Positions 30,852 to 40,126 of a DNA stretch of 64,000 nucleotides are shown one piece after another (the first letter of the stretch is position 1; each line of letters starts with the position of its first letter). The notes below the pieces were generated by a model that saw only the letters and a list, made by a program, of their open reading frames with translations, ran no database searches and was not told the DNA's origin. The stretch spans positions 248,001 to 312,000 of the forward strand of contig CAWBOY010000003.1 in assembly GCA_963790585.1 (NCBI GenBank). Direction: 5' to 3'. This DNA comes from CAWBOY01 sp963790585. Its GTDB lineage: Bacteria > Planctomycetota > Planctomycetia > Gemmatales > Gemmataceae. The translations under genes and the position numbers were made by a program.

Positions 30852-32654
30852 GTGTTGCTCGCTGCCGAACCCCAGGCCCCTCAAGCCGATAAAAAAGAGA
30901 AACGCACCAACTCCGCCCATCTCAAAGTCGTCCCCGAGACGCGCGAGATGCGTGATCGCGTCCGCACCGAAGCTCGGGCATTCGCCGCTCCGATCGACCG
31001 CGCCCGCGTTCTCAACAAGGCGGCTCTGCAAAAACTCGGCGAAGAATTTCTACGGCAGCTGGGCCTCGACGAGCAGTACCTGGGCTTTGCGATGGTCTGC
31101 ATCGCCAATGAATTTTGGCGCGAGCAGGTCCAGGCGATCCCGTTCAATCGTCGGCTGCTGCTGTTGCCGCATTGCCTGAAACACGCCGAGGGTTGCCCGG
31201 CTGATTACGATGAATTCGGTCTCGATTGTCGCAAATGCGGCGCGTGCTCCGTTGCCGACTTCAAGGGCAAGGCCGAAGATCTGGGCTACAAGGTCCTCGT
31301 CTCCGAAGGCACGCCGATCGTTCTCAAAATCATCGTCAGTGGCCATGTCGACGCGATCGTCGGCGTCGCTTGCCTGAATGTCTTGGAAAAGGCGATCGAC
31401 AAAATTCTCCTGGCCGGCATCCCATGCGTCGCCGCGCCATTATTGTCGAGTAACTGTCGCAGCACATCGGTCGATGACGATTGGGTCATGGAGATGATCG
31501 ACCTCCAGACGCCGCCAGCTGCTGTGACGACCAAGACCTACGTTCATTTGATGCGGGCCGCGCACAATCTGTGCGAAGAGCCGGAGCTAAGCCGCCTGGC
31601 GCCGCGGCAGCGCGCCGTGGCGCCGAATGGCGCTACGAAAATCGATCCGCTCGTCGCTCACGAAAAAATCGCCTACGATTGGCTCGGCACCGGCGGCAAG
31701 CGGTCGCGGCCTTTCATCACCATCGCGGCTTACGACGCCCTCAAGGGAGCACCGGGCACGCGCAGTCTCGACGACCTCACCTTGCCTGACGCCGTGAAGA
31801 AGACTGCGCTCGCCATCGAAGCCTTTCACAAAGCTTCGCTCGTTCACGACGACATCGAAGACGACGACCGCTATCGCTATGGGCAAGAAACCCTCCATCG
31901 CCGCCACGGCGTCGGCACGGCGATCAACGTCGGCGATTATCTCCTCGGCCTCGGCTATCGTCTCGTCAGCCGCGAACGCAAGGAAATCGGCGGCGATTGC
32001 ACGGCGGACATCATCAACCGCCTCAGCGACGCCCACTTGAAGCTCTCGGAAGGCCAAGGGGCCGAGTTGCTCTGGCGCGACAGCAGTGACAAGGCCTTGT
32101 CAGCTCTCGACGCCTTGAAAATCTACGCCCTCAAGACCGCGCCCGCGTTTGACGCCGCTCTCTATGCCGGCGTCCGACTCGCCGGCGATGCCGACCAGTA
32201 TGAAAAGATGATCGGCGAGTTCAGCAAGAACCTGGGTGTGGCCTTCCAGATCCTCAATGACCTCAACGATTGGAACGGCGACAGCGACAACAAGATGCTC
32301 AGCGGCCAGGACGCCCTCGCCGCACGGCCGACGCTATTGCTCGCACTGGCTCTCGAAGGTCTGCCGCCGGCCGAGCGCGAGGAATTGCTTGCCCTTCTGC
32401 ATCACACGCCGAACGAGAAAGAAAGCGCTCTGTTCCTTGCGCGCATTCGCCGGCTGTTTGAACGAGCCCGTGTCTTCGAGAAGGCCGAAAAACTGGTAGA
32501 CAAGTATCGCGCCCGTGCCGAGTCATTGGCCGACGAAGTTGAGCCGCTCGATCTCCGCGAGCTGCTTTATTACATGGTCGATAGTGTCCTGGATCGTCAA
32601 CAACCCACCCCGCCGGAGCCTCCCCTCCAGCTCCTTCAACTGGCGCACCCATGA
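30852..32654 (+). CDS. DUF116-polyprenyl synthase fusion protein
   Basis: 600 residues from a GTG start with GAGG upstream. Residues about 1-250 are a DUF116-like domain with the Cys cluster CLKHAEGC..DCRKCGACS. Residues about 265-590 are a trans-prenyltransferase: TGGKRSRPF, first Asp-rich motif SLVHDDIEDDDRYRY, and second motif NDLNDWNGDSD. The enzyme half condenses IPP with an allylic diphosphate; chain length cannot be read. DUF116 function is not established; its cysteines suggest metal or Fe-S binding. It lies between the cyclase and the chorismate-lyase-like gene, with a 4-base overlap to the latter, so one operon is likely. Confidence 0.85.
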   Translation: MLLAAEPQAPQADKKEKRTNSAHLKVVPETREMRDRVRTEARAFAAPIDRARVLNKAALQKLGEEFLRQLGLDEQYLGFAMVCIANEFWREQVQAIPFNRRLLLLPHCLKHAEGCPADYDEFGLDCRKCGACSVADFKGKAEDLGYKVLVSEGTPIVLKIIVSGHVDAIVGVACLNVLEKAIDKILLAGIPCVAAPLLSSNCRSTSVDDDWVMEMIDLQTPPAAVTTKTYVHLMRAAHNLCEEPELSRLAPRQRAVAPNGATKIDPLVAHEKIAYDWLGTGGKRSRPFITIAAYDALKGAPGTRSLDDLTLPDAVKKTALAIEAFHKASLVHDDIEDDDRYRYGQETLHRRHGVGTAINVGDYLLGLGYRLVSRERKEIGGDCTADIINRLSDAHLKLSEGQGAELLWRDSSDKALSALDALKIYALKTAPAFDAALYAGVRLAGDADQYEKMIGEFSKNLGVAFQILNDLNDWNGDSDNKMLSGQDALAARPTLLLALALEGLPPAEREELLALLHHTPNEKESALFLARIRRLFERARVFEKAEKLVDKYRARAESLADEVEPLDLRELLYYMVDSVLDRQQPTPPEPPLQLLQLAHP

Positions 32655-33196
32655 GCGCTTCGGTAACTCCTGATCTGAAGGAACTCTTCGCCCAGTTCCC
32701 GCCCGCCGCCGATGAGCCTGCCTTCGCTACAATCCCCGCCTCGGAGGTCCCGCCTCCGTATCATGATCTGCTGGTCCATGACCATCACATGACCGTCACC
32801 GTTGAGGCGTATCATGGCGATCTGGTGAACGTCCAGGTTTTGGACAAGCGCCGTTCGGGATCGTTTTATTCCCGGAAGATCCTTTTGAGCCTTCAGAAAA
32901 CGGGCAAGGTCGTTCAATTCGGGATTGTGCGCGTGAACCTGGATTATCTCCCGGAGGCGGCACAGGCCGAGATCGTCGCGGAGAAGAAGCCATTTGGCCG
33001 CGTGCTGATCGAGCATGACGTTTTGCGGCGCATCGAGCCGACGGCGTATCTGCGGATCGAGGGCGGACCGAAGCAAATGGCGTGGTTTGGCCAGACCGAG
33101 CCGCGTCCGCTTTATGGCCGACTCGCTATCATTCATTGTGACGAACAACCCGCGGTCGAACTTTTGGAGATCGTGGCGCCCGAAGACAAACGGTAA
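32651..33196 (+). CDS. Chorismate lyase-like (UbiC/UTRA fold) protein
   Basis: 181 residues with no signal peptide. Blocks such as LVNVQVLDKRRSGSFYSRKI, KVVQFGIVRVNLDYLP and KPFGRVLIEHDVLRRIEP match the layout of chorismate pyruvate-lyase-like proteins (strand-turn Arg, then a 'LG..L' type block). If active, it would convert chorismate to 4-hydroxybenzoate plus pyruvate. In this context that would give an aromatic acceptor for the prenyl chain made upstream. The assignment rests on pattern recognition only. Its ATG overlaps the preceding stop (ATGA). Confidence 0.5.
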   Translation: MSASVTPDLKELFAQFPPAADEPAFATIPASEVPPPYHDLLVHDHHMTVTVEAYHGDLVNVQVLDKRRSGSFYSRKILLSLQKTGKVVQFGIVRVNLDYLPEAAQAEIVAEKKPFGRVLIEHDVLRRIEPTAYLRIEGGPKQMAWFGQTEPRPLYGRLAIIHCDEQPAVELLEIVAPEDKR

Positions 33197-33229
33197 TACG
33201 ATTTCGCAATCGTCCTACGAGGAGAACCC

Positions 33230-34743
33230 GTGTCCGACCTCTCGCAACCTGCCAATGATACACCCGCGCGCAGCCGTTGACCTTCACGACCTGCCTCATC
33301 CTCTTCTTGGCCGCCGTCGGCTTCGCGTTTGATATATATGAGATCCTCATTGCCCAGTTCATCGTCGGTCCTGCGATGCAAGAGCTGGCTGGATTCAGTC
33401 CGGCCACGGAAGAGGGCCGAAGCTCAATCGCCTTGTGGCGCAGTCTCCTCGTCTACATTCCCGCCCTCGCTGGCGGCGTTTTCGGATTGATCGGCGGCTA
33501 TCTGACCGATCTCTTGGGCCGGCGCCGCGTGTTGACGTGGAGCATCATCCTCTATGCCGTATCCGCGTTTCTCGCGGGCTACTCGACCTCGGTCGTGATG
33601 CTCCTCATCTTGCGCAGCCTGACGTTTATCGGCGTTTGCGTCGAGTTCGTCGCTGCGGTGGCCTGGCTGGCTGAGCTGTTCGATAACCCGCATCAGCGCG
33701 AGCAGGTGTTGGGATATACCCAGGCGTTTTCGTCCTTCGGCGGTCTGCTCGTCGCGATCGCGTTTGGTATTTGCTCAAAGAATGGCAAATCGTTCTTTCC
33801 CATCGTCATGCCGGACTTTCTGTCGGGGATAGGAACGATCAAGGATGCACATGCGCCATGGCGGTACACGCTCATGTCCGGTCTGCTGCCGGCGCTGCCA
33901 CTCATACTGATCCGCCCGTTCTTGCCTGAATCGCCGAAGTGGAAACAGAAAAAGGAGGCTGGCACCCTTAAACGGCCGAGTATCGCCCAGTTATTCGCCC
34001 CGGCCTACCGCCGCACGACGATCATCACGACGCTTATGTTCGCCTGTGCCTATGGTGCCGCCTTCGGCGCTATTCAGCATATTCCAGAGATGATAAAGGG
34101 TTTGCCCCAGGTCAAGGAAGAGGCTGACGCCGCCCGGAAGAAGGGGCCGACGGGTGCAGCGGATGCGCGGAAAATCGAATCTGCCGCGGCTTCGGAATAC
34201 GGCATGGTCCAAGAGTTAGGTGGCCTCGTGGGACGCTTTTTGTTGGCCATTCTCGCTGTTCGAATTGCCAGCCGGCGCTCCCTGTTGCGGGTCTTCCAAC
34301 TCCCCGGCTTGTTCATATTCCCGTTGGTGTTCTACTTCTTCCTACAAATACCGAACCACGAGATCGCGACGATCGATCTCAGCTTCATGTATCTTCACCA
34401 ACTGCCGATCACCACGGTGAGCATCTGTGTCTTCTTCGCCGGACTGTTCACGGTGGCGCAATTCAGCTTTTGGGGCAACTACCTGCCGGCGGCGTATCCT
34501 TTGCATCTCCGCGGCACCGGCGAAAGTTTCGCCGCCAATATCGGCGGTAGAGCCTTGGGTGTCGGCTTCTGGGGCGTCACCAATTTTCTGGCGTTCTATT
34601 TGTACAGTCCAAAAAACATGCCGCTCGGCGAACCGCAGAGCTTTTCCTACGCGGCCGCCACGACAGGCTTATTCGTCTTCGCGGTCGGCTCGATCCTGTG
34701 CTTCTTCCTGCCCGAGCCCAAGGCTGGTGGCGCGGAGGAATAA
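33230..34743 (+). CDS. MFS transporter, sugar/metabolite:H+ symporter type (frameshifted N-terminus)
   Basis: About 504 residues with twelve membrane segments. GGYLTDLLGRRRVLTWSIIL (A-motif), FIGVCVEFVAAVAWLAELF and LPESPKWKQKKEAG are typical of the metabolite:H+ symporter group. The GTG at 33230 has AGGAG 7 bases upstream, but that frame stops after 16 codons. One base at 33264-33277 (CCCGCGCGCAGCCG) rejoins it to LTFTTCLILFL. Transport direction and substrate are unknown. It lies 33 bases after the chorismate-lyase-like gene and 6 bases before the glycosyltransferase. Confidence 0.8.
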
Positions 34744-34749
34744 GTCCTG

Positions 34750-36034
34750 ATGCGCATCACCTATATCACCGCCGGCGCTGCTGGAATGTATTGCGGCAGT
34801 TGTATGCGGGACAACACGCTCGTCGCCGCTCTGGCGAAGCAAGGGCATGATGCCTTGCTCGTGCCGACCTACACGCCGATTCGCACCGACGAAGAAGACG
34901 TCAGTCAAAAGCGCGTCTTCTTCGGCGGCATCAACGTTTATCTGCAACAGAAGTTTTGGCTCTTTCGCCACACCCCCTGGCTGCTCGACCGCCTGCTCGA
35001 CATCCCCGCGCTGCTACGATGGGTGTCGCGCTTCGCGGCCAGCACCAAGGCCGAAGATCTGGGCGATCTCACAGTCTCGATGCTCAAAGGCGAACACGGC
35101 AAGCAGAAAAAGGAGATCGACAAAGTCGTCGGCTGGCTGGCCAACGACATCAAACCGCAGATTATCAATCTGACCAACGCCTTGCTATCTGGGATGGTCC
35201 ACGACCTGAAGCGCCAATTGAAGGTGCCGGTCCTCTGCTCGCTTCAGGGCGACGACATTTTTACCGAGATGCTGCCCGAGCCCGATCGGTCGCAGGCCCT
35301 GGCCTTGATCCGCGACCATTGTCGGCAGATCGATGGCTTCATCGCCACAAGCGCGTATTATGCCGATTTCATGTCCGGTTACTTTGAGATCCCGCGCGAA
35401 CGGATCCATGTGGTCCACCCCGGGATCAAGCTCGCTGGCCACGGCGGCGCTCGGCCGGCCCGGTCCGATGACATTCCGGTCATCGGTTATTTCGCGCATC
35501 TGTCCGGAGAAGGGATTTCATAATCTCGTCGAGGCGTTTCTGCTACTGCGGCAGGGTCCGACGGCGCCGCGCTGCCGACTCCGCGTCTCCGGCTGGCTTG
35601 GCGCCAGCAATAAACCCTATTTTGAAGACCTCAAAAAGAGGCTGGATGTCGCCGGGCTTCTTGCCGACTTTGAACACGTGCATGCTCCCGATCTCGCCTC
35701 GAAGCTGCAGTTCTATCAGTCGATCGACATCCTCTCCGTGCCGACGACGTACCGCGAGCCCAAGGGCCTGTATATTCTGGAATCCCTGGCGAACGGTGTA
35801 CCCGTCGTACAGCCGAGACATGGCTCGTTTCCCGAACTAATCGAAGCCACGGGCGGAGGAATTCTCGTCGAGCCGGACAACCCACACGATCTGGCCCGAG
35901 GCCTACGTCAAATGCTCGACGACCGGCCCGCTGCCGAGGACTTTGGGCGACGCGGCAAAGAAGTCGTTCACAACCATTTTCACGCCGACCGCATGGCCCG
36001 CGAGACGGTCGCGGTCTACGAGCGCTATTTGTAA
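34750..36034 (+). CDS. Glycosyltransferase family 4 protein (frameshifted)
   Basis: A GT-B fold glycosyltransferase of about 428 residues. The N-terminal half starts MRITYITAGAAGMYCGSCMR and the C-terminal half has ARICPEKGFHNLVEAF, DILSVPTTYREPKGLYILES and a following ANGVPVVQPRHGSFPELIE. These are typical donor-site blocks. The two halves are in different frames. A change at 35493-35498 (TTCGCGCATC; two missing bases would give FARICPEKG) rejoins them. It is the last gene of the terpenoid-type cluster and could add a sugar to its product. A hairpin follows at 36049. Confidence 0.87.
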
Positions 36035-36048
36035 GACGAAACCTGGCT

Positions 36049-36079
36049 CGCACGGCGCACTCTTCAAGTGCGCCGTGCG
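36049..36079 (+). terminator. Hairpin after the glycosyltransferase gene
   Basis: Perfect 13-base stem CGCACGGCGCACT / AGTGCGCCGTGCG with a 5-base loop, 15 bases after the stop codon. It is not followed by a T tract, so it may stabilise the mRNA 3' end rather than be a classical intrinsic terminator. Confidence 0.55.
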
Positions 36080-36180
36080 CAGCTTTACGCAACTTGACCC
36101 CATTCAGCCATCCGATTAGACTTATTGGAACAACAGGCGACCGGAACGGATGCCGGATTTGCCGGAAAGTGATAGGAGGC

Positions 36181-36852
36181 ATGAGCAAAGACGGGCAGCC
36201 TTCCGTCCGAATGAATGGCGCTGAACCGCGACTGTCACGAGCGTGTGTCGGTCGTCTCAGTCTCTATTTGCATCGGCTCGAAGGGCTGATTCGTGAGGGG
36301 ACCGCCAAAGTTTCGAGCGGCTTGCTCGGCGAAGCCCTCGGCGTCAACGACGCCCAGGTTCGTAAGGACTTGGCCGCCCTCGGGAACCTCGGTCACCCTG
36401 GCATTGGCTATTCCGCTCCGGAACTGATCCAAGCCATCCGCCGGGCCCTCGGCATCGACCGGGAATGGGCGGTAGCCTTGGTCGGCGTCGGCAACCTCGC
36501 TCGGGCCCTGTTGCGTTATCATGGCTTCCTGCAGCGTGGCTTTCGCATCGTGGCATTGTTCGACAGCGACCCGGCAAAGATCCGTCACCGCGTGGACGGG
36601 CTAGAAATTCATGGCCCAGGCGAAATGGAGCAAGTGATCGCGGCAACCGGAGCCGAGTTGGGAATTCTCGCTGTGCCTGCCGGCGCGTCACAATCCGTCG
36701 CGGATGCCCTGGTATCCGCCGGAATTCGCGGTATCCTAAATTTCGCTCCCGGTGTCATCCATTTGCCGCCCGGCGTTCAAGTCGTGTCGGTAGACGTGAC
36801 CTTGCAGTTGGAGCAGTTGGCGTTTCGAGTCCAGTTGGGCCGTTCCGATTGA
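36181..36852 (+). CDS. rex: Redox-sensing transcriptional repressor Rex
   Basis: 223 residues. The N-terminal winged helix (SRACVGRLSLYLHRLEGLI, GEALGVNDAQVRKDLAALG) binds DNA. The Rossmann fold (VALVGVGNLARALLRYHGF) senses NADH/NAD+, and the NFAPGVIHLPPGVQVVSVDV block is typical of Rex. AGGAGG lies only one base before the ATG at 36181, too close for normal initiation; an ATG at 36211 is an alternative. It stands alone between the terpenoid-type cluster and the tRNA gene. No Rex operator was recognised nearby. Confidence 0.93.
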   Translation: MSKDGQPSVRMNGAEPRLSRACVGRLSLYLHRLEGLIREGTAKVSSGLLGEALGVNDAQVRKDLAALGNLGHPGIGYSAPELIQAIRRALGIDREWAVALVGVGNLARALLRYHGFLQRGFRIVALFDSDPAKIRHRVDGLEIHGPGEMEQVIAATGAELGILAVPAGASQSVADALVSAGIRGILNFAPGVIHLPPGVQVVSVDVTLQLEQLAFRVQLGRSD

Positions 36853-36867
36853 ACGATGGCCCGCTAC

Positions 36868-38562
36868 TTACCCGGTAGTGTAACGGTAGCACAAGAGATT
36901 TTGGCTCTCTTTGTCCAGGTTCGAATCCTGGCCGGGTAGTTTTGTGCCAATCAATGCGGGCCGGTGCTGACAAGCGCCGGCCCCTTTCATTTCAAGGACT
37001 TGCGGCGATTCTCCCGTTTTCTCGTCAACAGGGCCAGAAGTGTACATGAGTGCAGATTGATGCCGTTCCGCGCCCCCTGTCACTACACCCGGCACTACAC
37101 TTTTTGACGGTTCCGTACCTGTCATGCGAAGGGGGATTTCCGCCACGTCCGGCACGAGGTTCGGCAGCTTGTCCACGGCCCCGGCGAGATCGTAGAACCG
37201 CCGGTGAGAGTAGCGCTCGGTGAGCAGCGGCGTTGAATGTCCGGCCAGCTCTTGAGCCGTGCGTAGGTCAACCCCGTTCCGGCCCAGCATGGTCAAGTAG
37301 GTATGCCTCAAAGCATGGAAGTCGGCGAACTCTGGACCGTCCGAACTTTCCACCGCATAAGGGATGCCCACGGCTTCGAGATCGCGGCGAAGCATCTCGG
37401 CCGCCATGCAACCGCTCGCCCACGTTCCGCCCCATACCAGAGCGTTTGCCGGCTTGCCGTTCAGGTATTCGCAGAGAGCGGCGGCCACATCAGCCGGTAG
37501 GGGTTGCACCTTCGTTTTGCGATTCTTGGCGAACCGTGCGGCCATCGTCACGGTAGGCGAGCCGTTCAGGTCAAAGTCAGCCGGTGTCAGGTTCGCCAGA
37601 GCGTTGGCCCGGAAGCCAGTGCCGGCGGCCACGAGGTAGAGGAAGAATCGATCCTCACCCGTTAGCCCCCGGAATACTCGTTCACTTTCCCGCGTGCCAA
37701 TGAGCAATGAACGAAGTTCGTCAGCTGTGAGTTCACGGCGAGCATGGCGAACGTCAACGGCGGTGTTCACAAGGGTGAGTGAATCGAGAGGGTCGGCACC
37801 GATCCGTTTCATTTTCACGAGCCAACGGAAGAACCCACGAACGGCCCGAATGTAGTGGTTCATAGTGGTCGGGCCGTTGCCCTGCGCGGCCCGTTCGGCG
37901 ATAGCCTCAACAGTCGCTCGCGTCAGCCGGCGGGCGGGGCCAGTTCCCACAGTAGGCAATCGGTGCCGAGCCACGAACCGACGAACCGCGTCGGTGCTGA
38001 TGCCGAGTAGCTTCGCCACGTCCGAAGATGCGAACCCGTCCCCGGGCGGTATCGCGGCCATGCGTCCAGGTCGGCGCAGATCGGCGAGCCAGGCGGACAC
38101 CTTGCCCGGGTCCACGTCTCCCACGAATGCGAAGCCACAACCGGAGAGCATCGCCGATATTTTCGCCACGGTTGCCCGGTTGTGGTCGGCGGTATTCCCC
38201 TTCGCTTCGAGCGCCGCGGCGTAATCTTTCAAATGTTCGGCGAGCGGTCGGCGGACCTGTTCTTCGGCCGGATCGGTATACCCGGCCCTCACCCGAGATG
38301 CCTTGCGGTCCGATTCGGCGGCGAGCTGTTCCGTCGCCTTTAGATCGGTGAACCCCTTCACGCGGTGAACACCGTTCGCGGTGCGAATATCAAAGTACCA
38401 CCGCTTCGAGGGGCGAAGGTACTTTGTCCCGTCCTTGCTCACCCGGTACAAAACCGGCTTGCCGCGCTCACGCAAGCGAACATGAGCCTTACCGTCCACG
38501 TCCACGATTTCGGCGTCAGAGGGCAGCGGATAAGGGCGAGTGAGCTTGTAAGGCTTCGGCAT
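36868..38562 (-). CDS. Tyrosine integrase of the genomic island
   Basis: 564 residues. The catalytic set is visible: Arg in AAGTGFRANALANLTPADFD, Lys in FAKNRKTKVQPLP, HxxR in FHALRHTYLTMLGRNG, His in ELAGHSTPLLTERYSHRR and the Tyr in that block. The N-terminal arm-binding and core-binding domains are present. Within the latter, residues about 170-230 hold an excisionase-like helix-turn-helix (SSDVAKLLGISTDAVRRFVA). The last about 23 codons are antisense to tRNA-Gln, so the C-terminus (GQDSNLDKESQNLL..) depends on the attachment site. It catalyses integration at this tRNA. Confidence 0.92.
   Translation of the reverse strand: MPKPYKLTRPYPLPSDAEIVDVDGKAHVRLRERGKPVLYRVSKDGTKYLRPSKRWYFDIRTANGVHRVKGFTDLKATEQLAAESDRKASRVRAGYTDPAEEQVRRPLAEHLKDYAAALEAKGNTADHNRATVAKISAMLSGCGFAFVGDVDPGKVSAWLADLRRPGRMAAIPPGDGFASSDVAKLLGISTDAVRRFVARHRLPTVGTGPARRLTRATVEAIAERAAQGNGPTTMNHYIRAVRGFFRWLVKMKRIGADPLDSLTLVNTAVDVRHARRELTADELRSLLIGTRESERVFRGLTGEDRFFLYLVAAGTGFRANALANLTPADFDLNGSPTVTMAARFAKNRKTKVQPLPADVAAALCEYLNGKPANALVWGGTWASGCMAAEMLRRDLEAVGIPYAVESSDGPEFADFHALRHTYLTMLGRNGVDLRTAQELAGHSTPLLTERYSHRRFYDLAGAVDKLPNLVPDVAEIPLRMTGTEPSKSVVPGVVTGGAERHQSALMYTSGPVDEKTGESPQVLEMKGAGACQHRPALIGTKLPGQDSNLDKESQNLLCYRYTTG
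36869..36939 (+). tRNA. tRNA-Gln (UUG anticodon)
   Basis: Seven-pair acceptor stem (TACCCGG/CCGGGTA), D-arm GTG..CAC, and anticodon stem AGAGA/TCTCT with loop TTTTGGC (anticodon TTG). The T-arm is CCAGG TTCGAAT CCTGG and the discriminator base is G. No CCA is encoded. Its 3' half is the core of the island attachment site. Confidence 0.95.
36897..36942 (+). other. attL (tRNA-Gln 3' half)
   Basis: GATTTTGGCTCTCTTTGTCC...GGGTAGTTT. It matches 43 of 46 bases at 52348-52393 in the same orientation. Confidence 0.85.
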
Positions 38563-38818
38563 GATGATCGGCCTTTCTGAGAAGAACCGGCCCCCGCGTC
38601 GCGCTTCTCAGGTCGCGACAGCGGGGAACCGGCAAAGGACAGGGAAAGTATAACCGACCGCAACGATGCGCAAAAGGTCGGCACTGTTTTGATGTTCTGA
38701 TTCTGATGCTGTGAGCGACGCCAGAGCGCAGAGCGGCGGCGTCGCACTGGTCCCATTCTGGGATAGGGGAACCGTAGTACCCCGGTGGCGTGCATGATTT
38801 TGCCCCAAGCAAGGGGAA
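38563..38818. other. Intergenic region upstream of the integrase
   Basis: 256 bases between the winged-helix gene and the integrase start, all minus-strand context. It probably holds the integrase promoter, but I see no clear promoter, operator or coding frame. Confidence 0.5.
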
Positions 38819-39046
38819 CTAGATTACACCATGTGAACCCGTTGGATGGATGCCATAGACGGACGGCCCGTGATTCAATCGACCACGCTGGACAACGTGA
38901 ACCATCCCCTTCGTCGTTAGCTTTCGTAGGGCGAGCTTTACGGCCCGAAGCGACAGCCCCGCGCGGCGGGCAATGTCGGCTTGCCCCGTGCGTGCCGTGC
39001 CCGTTGCGGCCTTCGCGTCACGGAATAGAATGAGCCATACTTTCAC
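38819..39046 (-). CDS. Winged-helix DNA-binding protein (C-terminal part?)
   Basis: 75 residues from a GTG start. SQ/GQADIARRAGLSLRAVKLAL followed by LTTKGMVHVVQRG is a winged helix-turn-helix. It overlaps the upstream 66-residue gene by 4 bases (GTGA). In the planctomycete proteins I recall, the two segments form one protein. One added base near 39047-39055 (ACGGGGCGGAAG) would fuse them (SELTGAEVKVWLILFRD). So this is either a translationally coupled pair or a single regulator split by an indel. Likely role: control of the island replication operon. Confidence 0.65.
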   Translation of the reverse strand: MKVWLILFRDAKAATGTARTGQADIARRAGLSLRAVKLALRKLTTKGMVHVVQRGRLNHGPSVYGIHPTGSHGVI

Positions 39047-39243
39047 TTCCGCCCCGTAAGTTCCGACAGACTGTAGTCAACAAAGGCGTTCAGCATGGCG
39101 AAACGCTCGCCCCGTCCGCGTCCTCGTTTCGGCTTCGCGGGCTTCGTCGGTCGTTCGGGTTCATCATCAGGCCGTAGCGTTGCATCGGGCGGAAGTTTCC
39201 CCCCGTGTTGCTCGTTCACTTCGCGTAGTGTCAGGCGTTGCAT
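39043..39243 (-). CDS. Short basic protein upstream of the winged helix
   Basis: 66 residues beginning MQRLTLREVNEQHGGKLPPD, with a Lys/Arg/Pro-rich middle (KPAKPKRGRGRGERF) and ending in a helix that leads directly into the winged-helix frame. Its ATG lies 1 base after the helicase stop. No independent domain recognised. Probably the N-terminal part of the same regulator. Confidence 0.6.
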   Translation of the reverse strand: MQRLTLREVNEQHGGKLPPDATLRPDDEPERPTKPAKPKRGRGRGERFAMLNAFVDYSLSELTGRK

Positions 39244-39244
39244 C

Positions 39245-40126
39245 TTATGCCCCCTTCGCTTTCCTGCCCTTAGTGGGCGCGGGCGAAGCGGCGTCGTAAG
39301 CATCAATGCCGGACAGTGCCGGCGAGAAAGTCTGAATGGTCGGATCGAACGCGGTCGGCACGTTGGCCACGGCCCCATAACGGTTCTTTTCGCATTGGAA
39401 AAGGATTCCGCCGCTATCGTCCGCCACGAGCAGATAGGCACCATCGCAACCGTATTCGAGTTCAGACGAACCCCGGAAGGATGCCAGATTCAATCCCCGG
39501 TAGGTCGATCCGCCCGCGTGCTTTTGTCGGGCCACGGCGGAAGCAACGAGTATGGCCGCGCCAGCATCACAGAACAGGCGAAGTTTGCTTGCGGCGGTTT
39601 CCAGTTGTTCGCGTTTATCCTTCGAGTCATCGCCCACGGTGAACCGTTGAATGTAATCGAGCATCATCACGTTCGCCCGGAATTCAGTGCCGGCGGCGGC
39701 GACGTGTTCGAGGGCGAAGGGGGCGTGTAAGAACGCCAAGCGGCCGGCCACGGGTTCGAGGGACTCCACGGCCATTCGCACGCGGCCCAGCTCGTCCGGC
39801 GTCAACGTGCGATCGGCAATCGCGGTTAGCGGCACTGCCGACAGATAGGATGCGATTCGCTCCACGAGCAACGTCGGCATCATCTCCACGTTCGCCACGA
39901 GCAGCCGAGCCGTCTCGTTTGTCCGAAGTAGTTCGATGCCCATTTGCAACAGTGCGGCCGTCTTCCCGCTTCCCGGCGCTCCGCCTAGTAGGATCAACCG
40001 GCCCGGCCTCACGTCCAGGGCGGCGAACGGTTCGGGAAGCATAAACCGCACGGGCGGTTCCCCGCGCTCTACGTCGGTCAACCACGAGCCGAGCAGCTCC
40101 GCTCCGGTTGTGAAGTTCGGCGTCAT
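39245..40126 (-). CDS. RecA-fold/DnaB-like helicase or ATPase
   Basis: 293 residues. Walker A is GGAPGSGKTAALLQMG, Walker B-like is VMMLDYIQRF, and a sensor-like region reads GAAILVASAVARQ. The layout matches the RecA-type domain of replicative DnaB helicases or phage/RepA ATPases, without the DnaB N-terminal domain. Its ATG overlaps the primase stop (ATGA), so primase and helicase form a replication module of the island. Confidence 0.8.
   Translation of the reverse strand: MTPNFTTGAELLGSWLTDVERGEPPVRFMLPEPFAALDVRPGRLILLGGAPGSGKTAALLQMGIELLRTNETARLLVANVEMMPTLLVERIASYLSAVPLTAIADRTLTPDELGRVRMAVESLEPVAGRLAFLHAPFALEHVAAAGTEFRANVMMLDYIQRFTVGDDSKDKREQLETAASKLRLFCDAGAAILVASAVARQKHAGGSTYRGLNLASFRGSSELEYGCDGAYLLVADDSGGILFQCEKNRYGAVANVPTAFDPTIQTFSPALSGIDAYDAASPAPTKGRKAKGA

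Noticed and set aside
39095..39730. 211-codon plus-strand frame in the island
   Set aside because: Antisense to the helicase and small regulator genes, with no ribosome site or domain.
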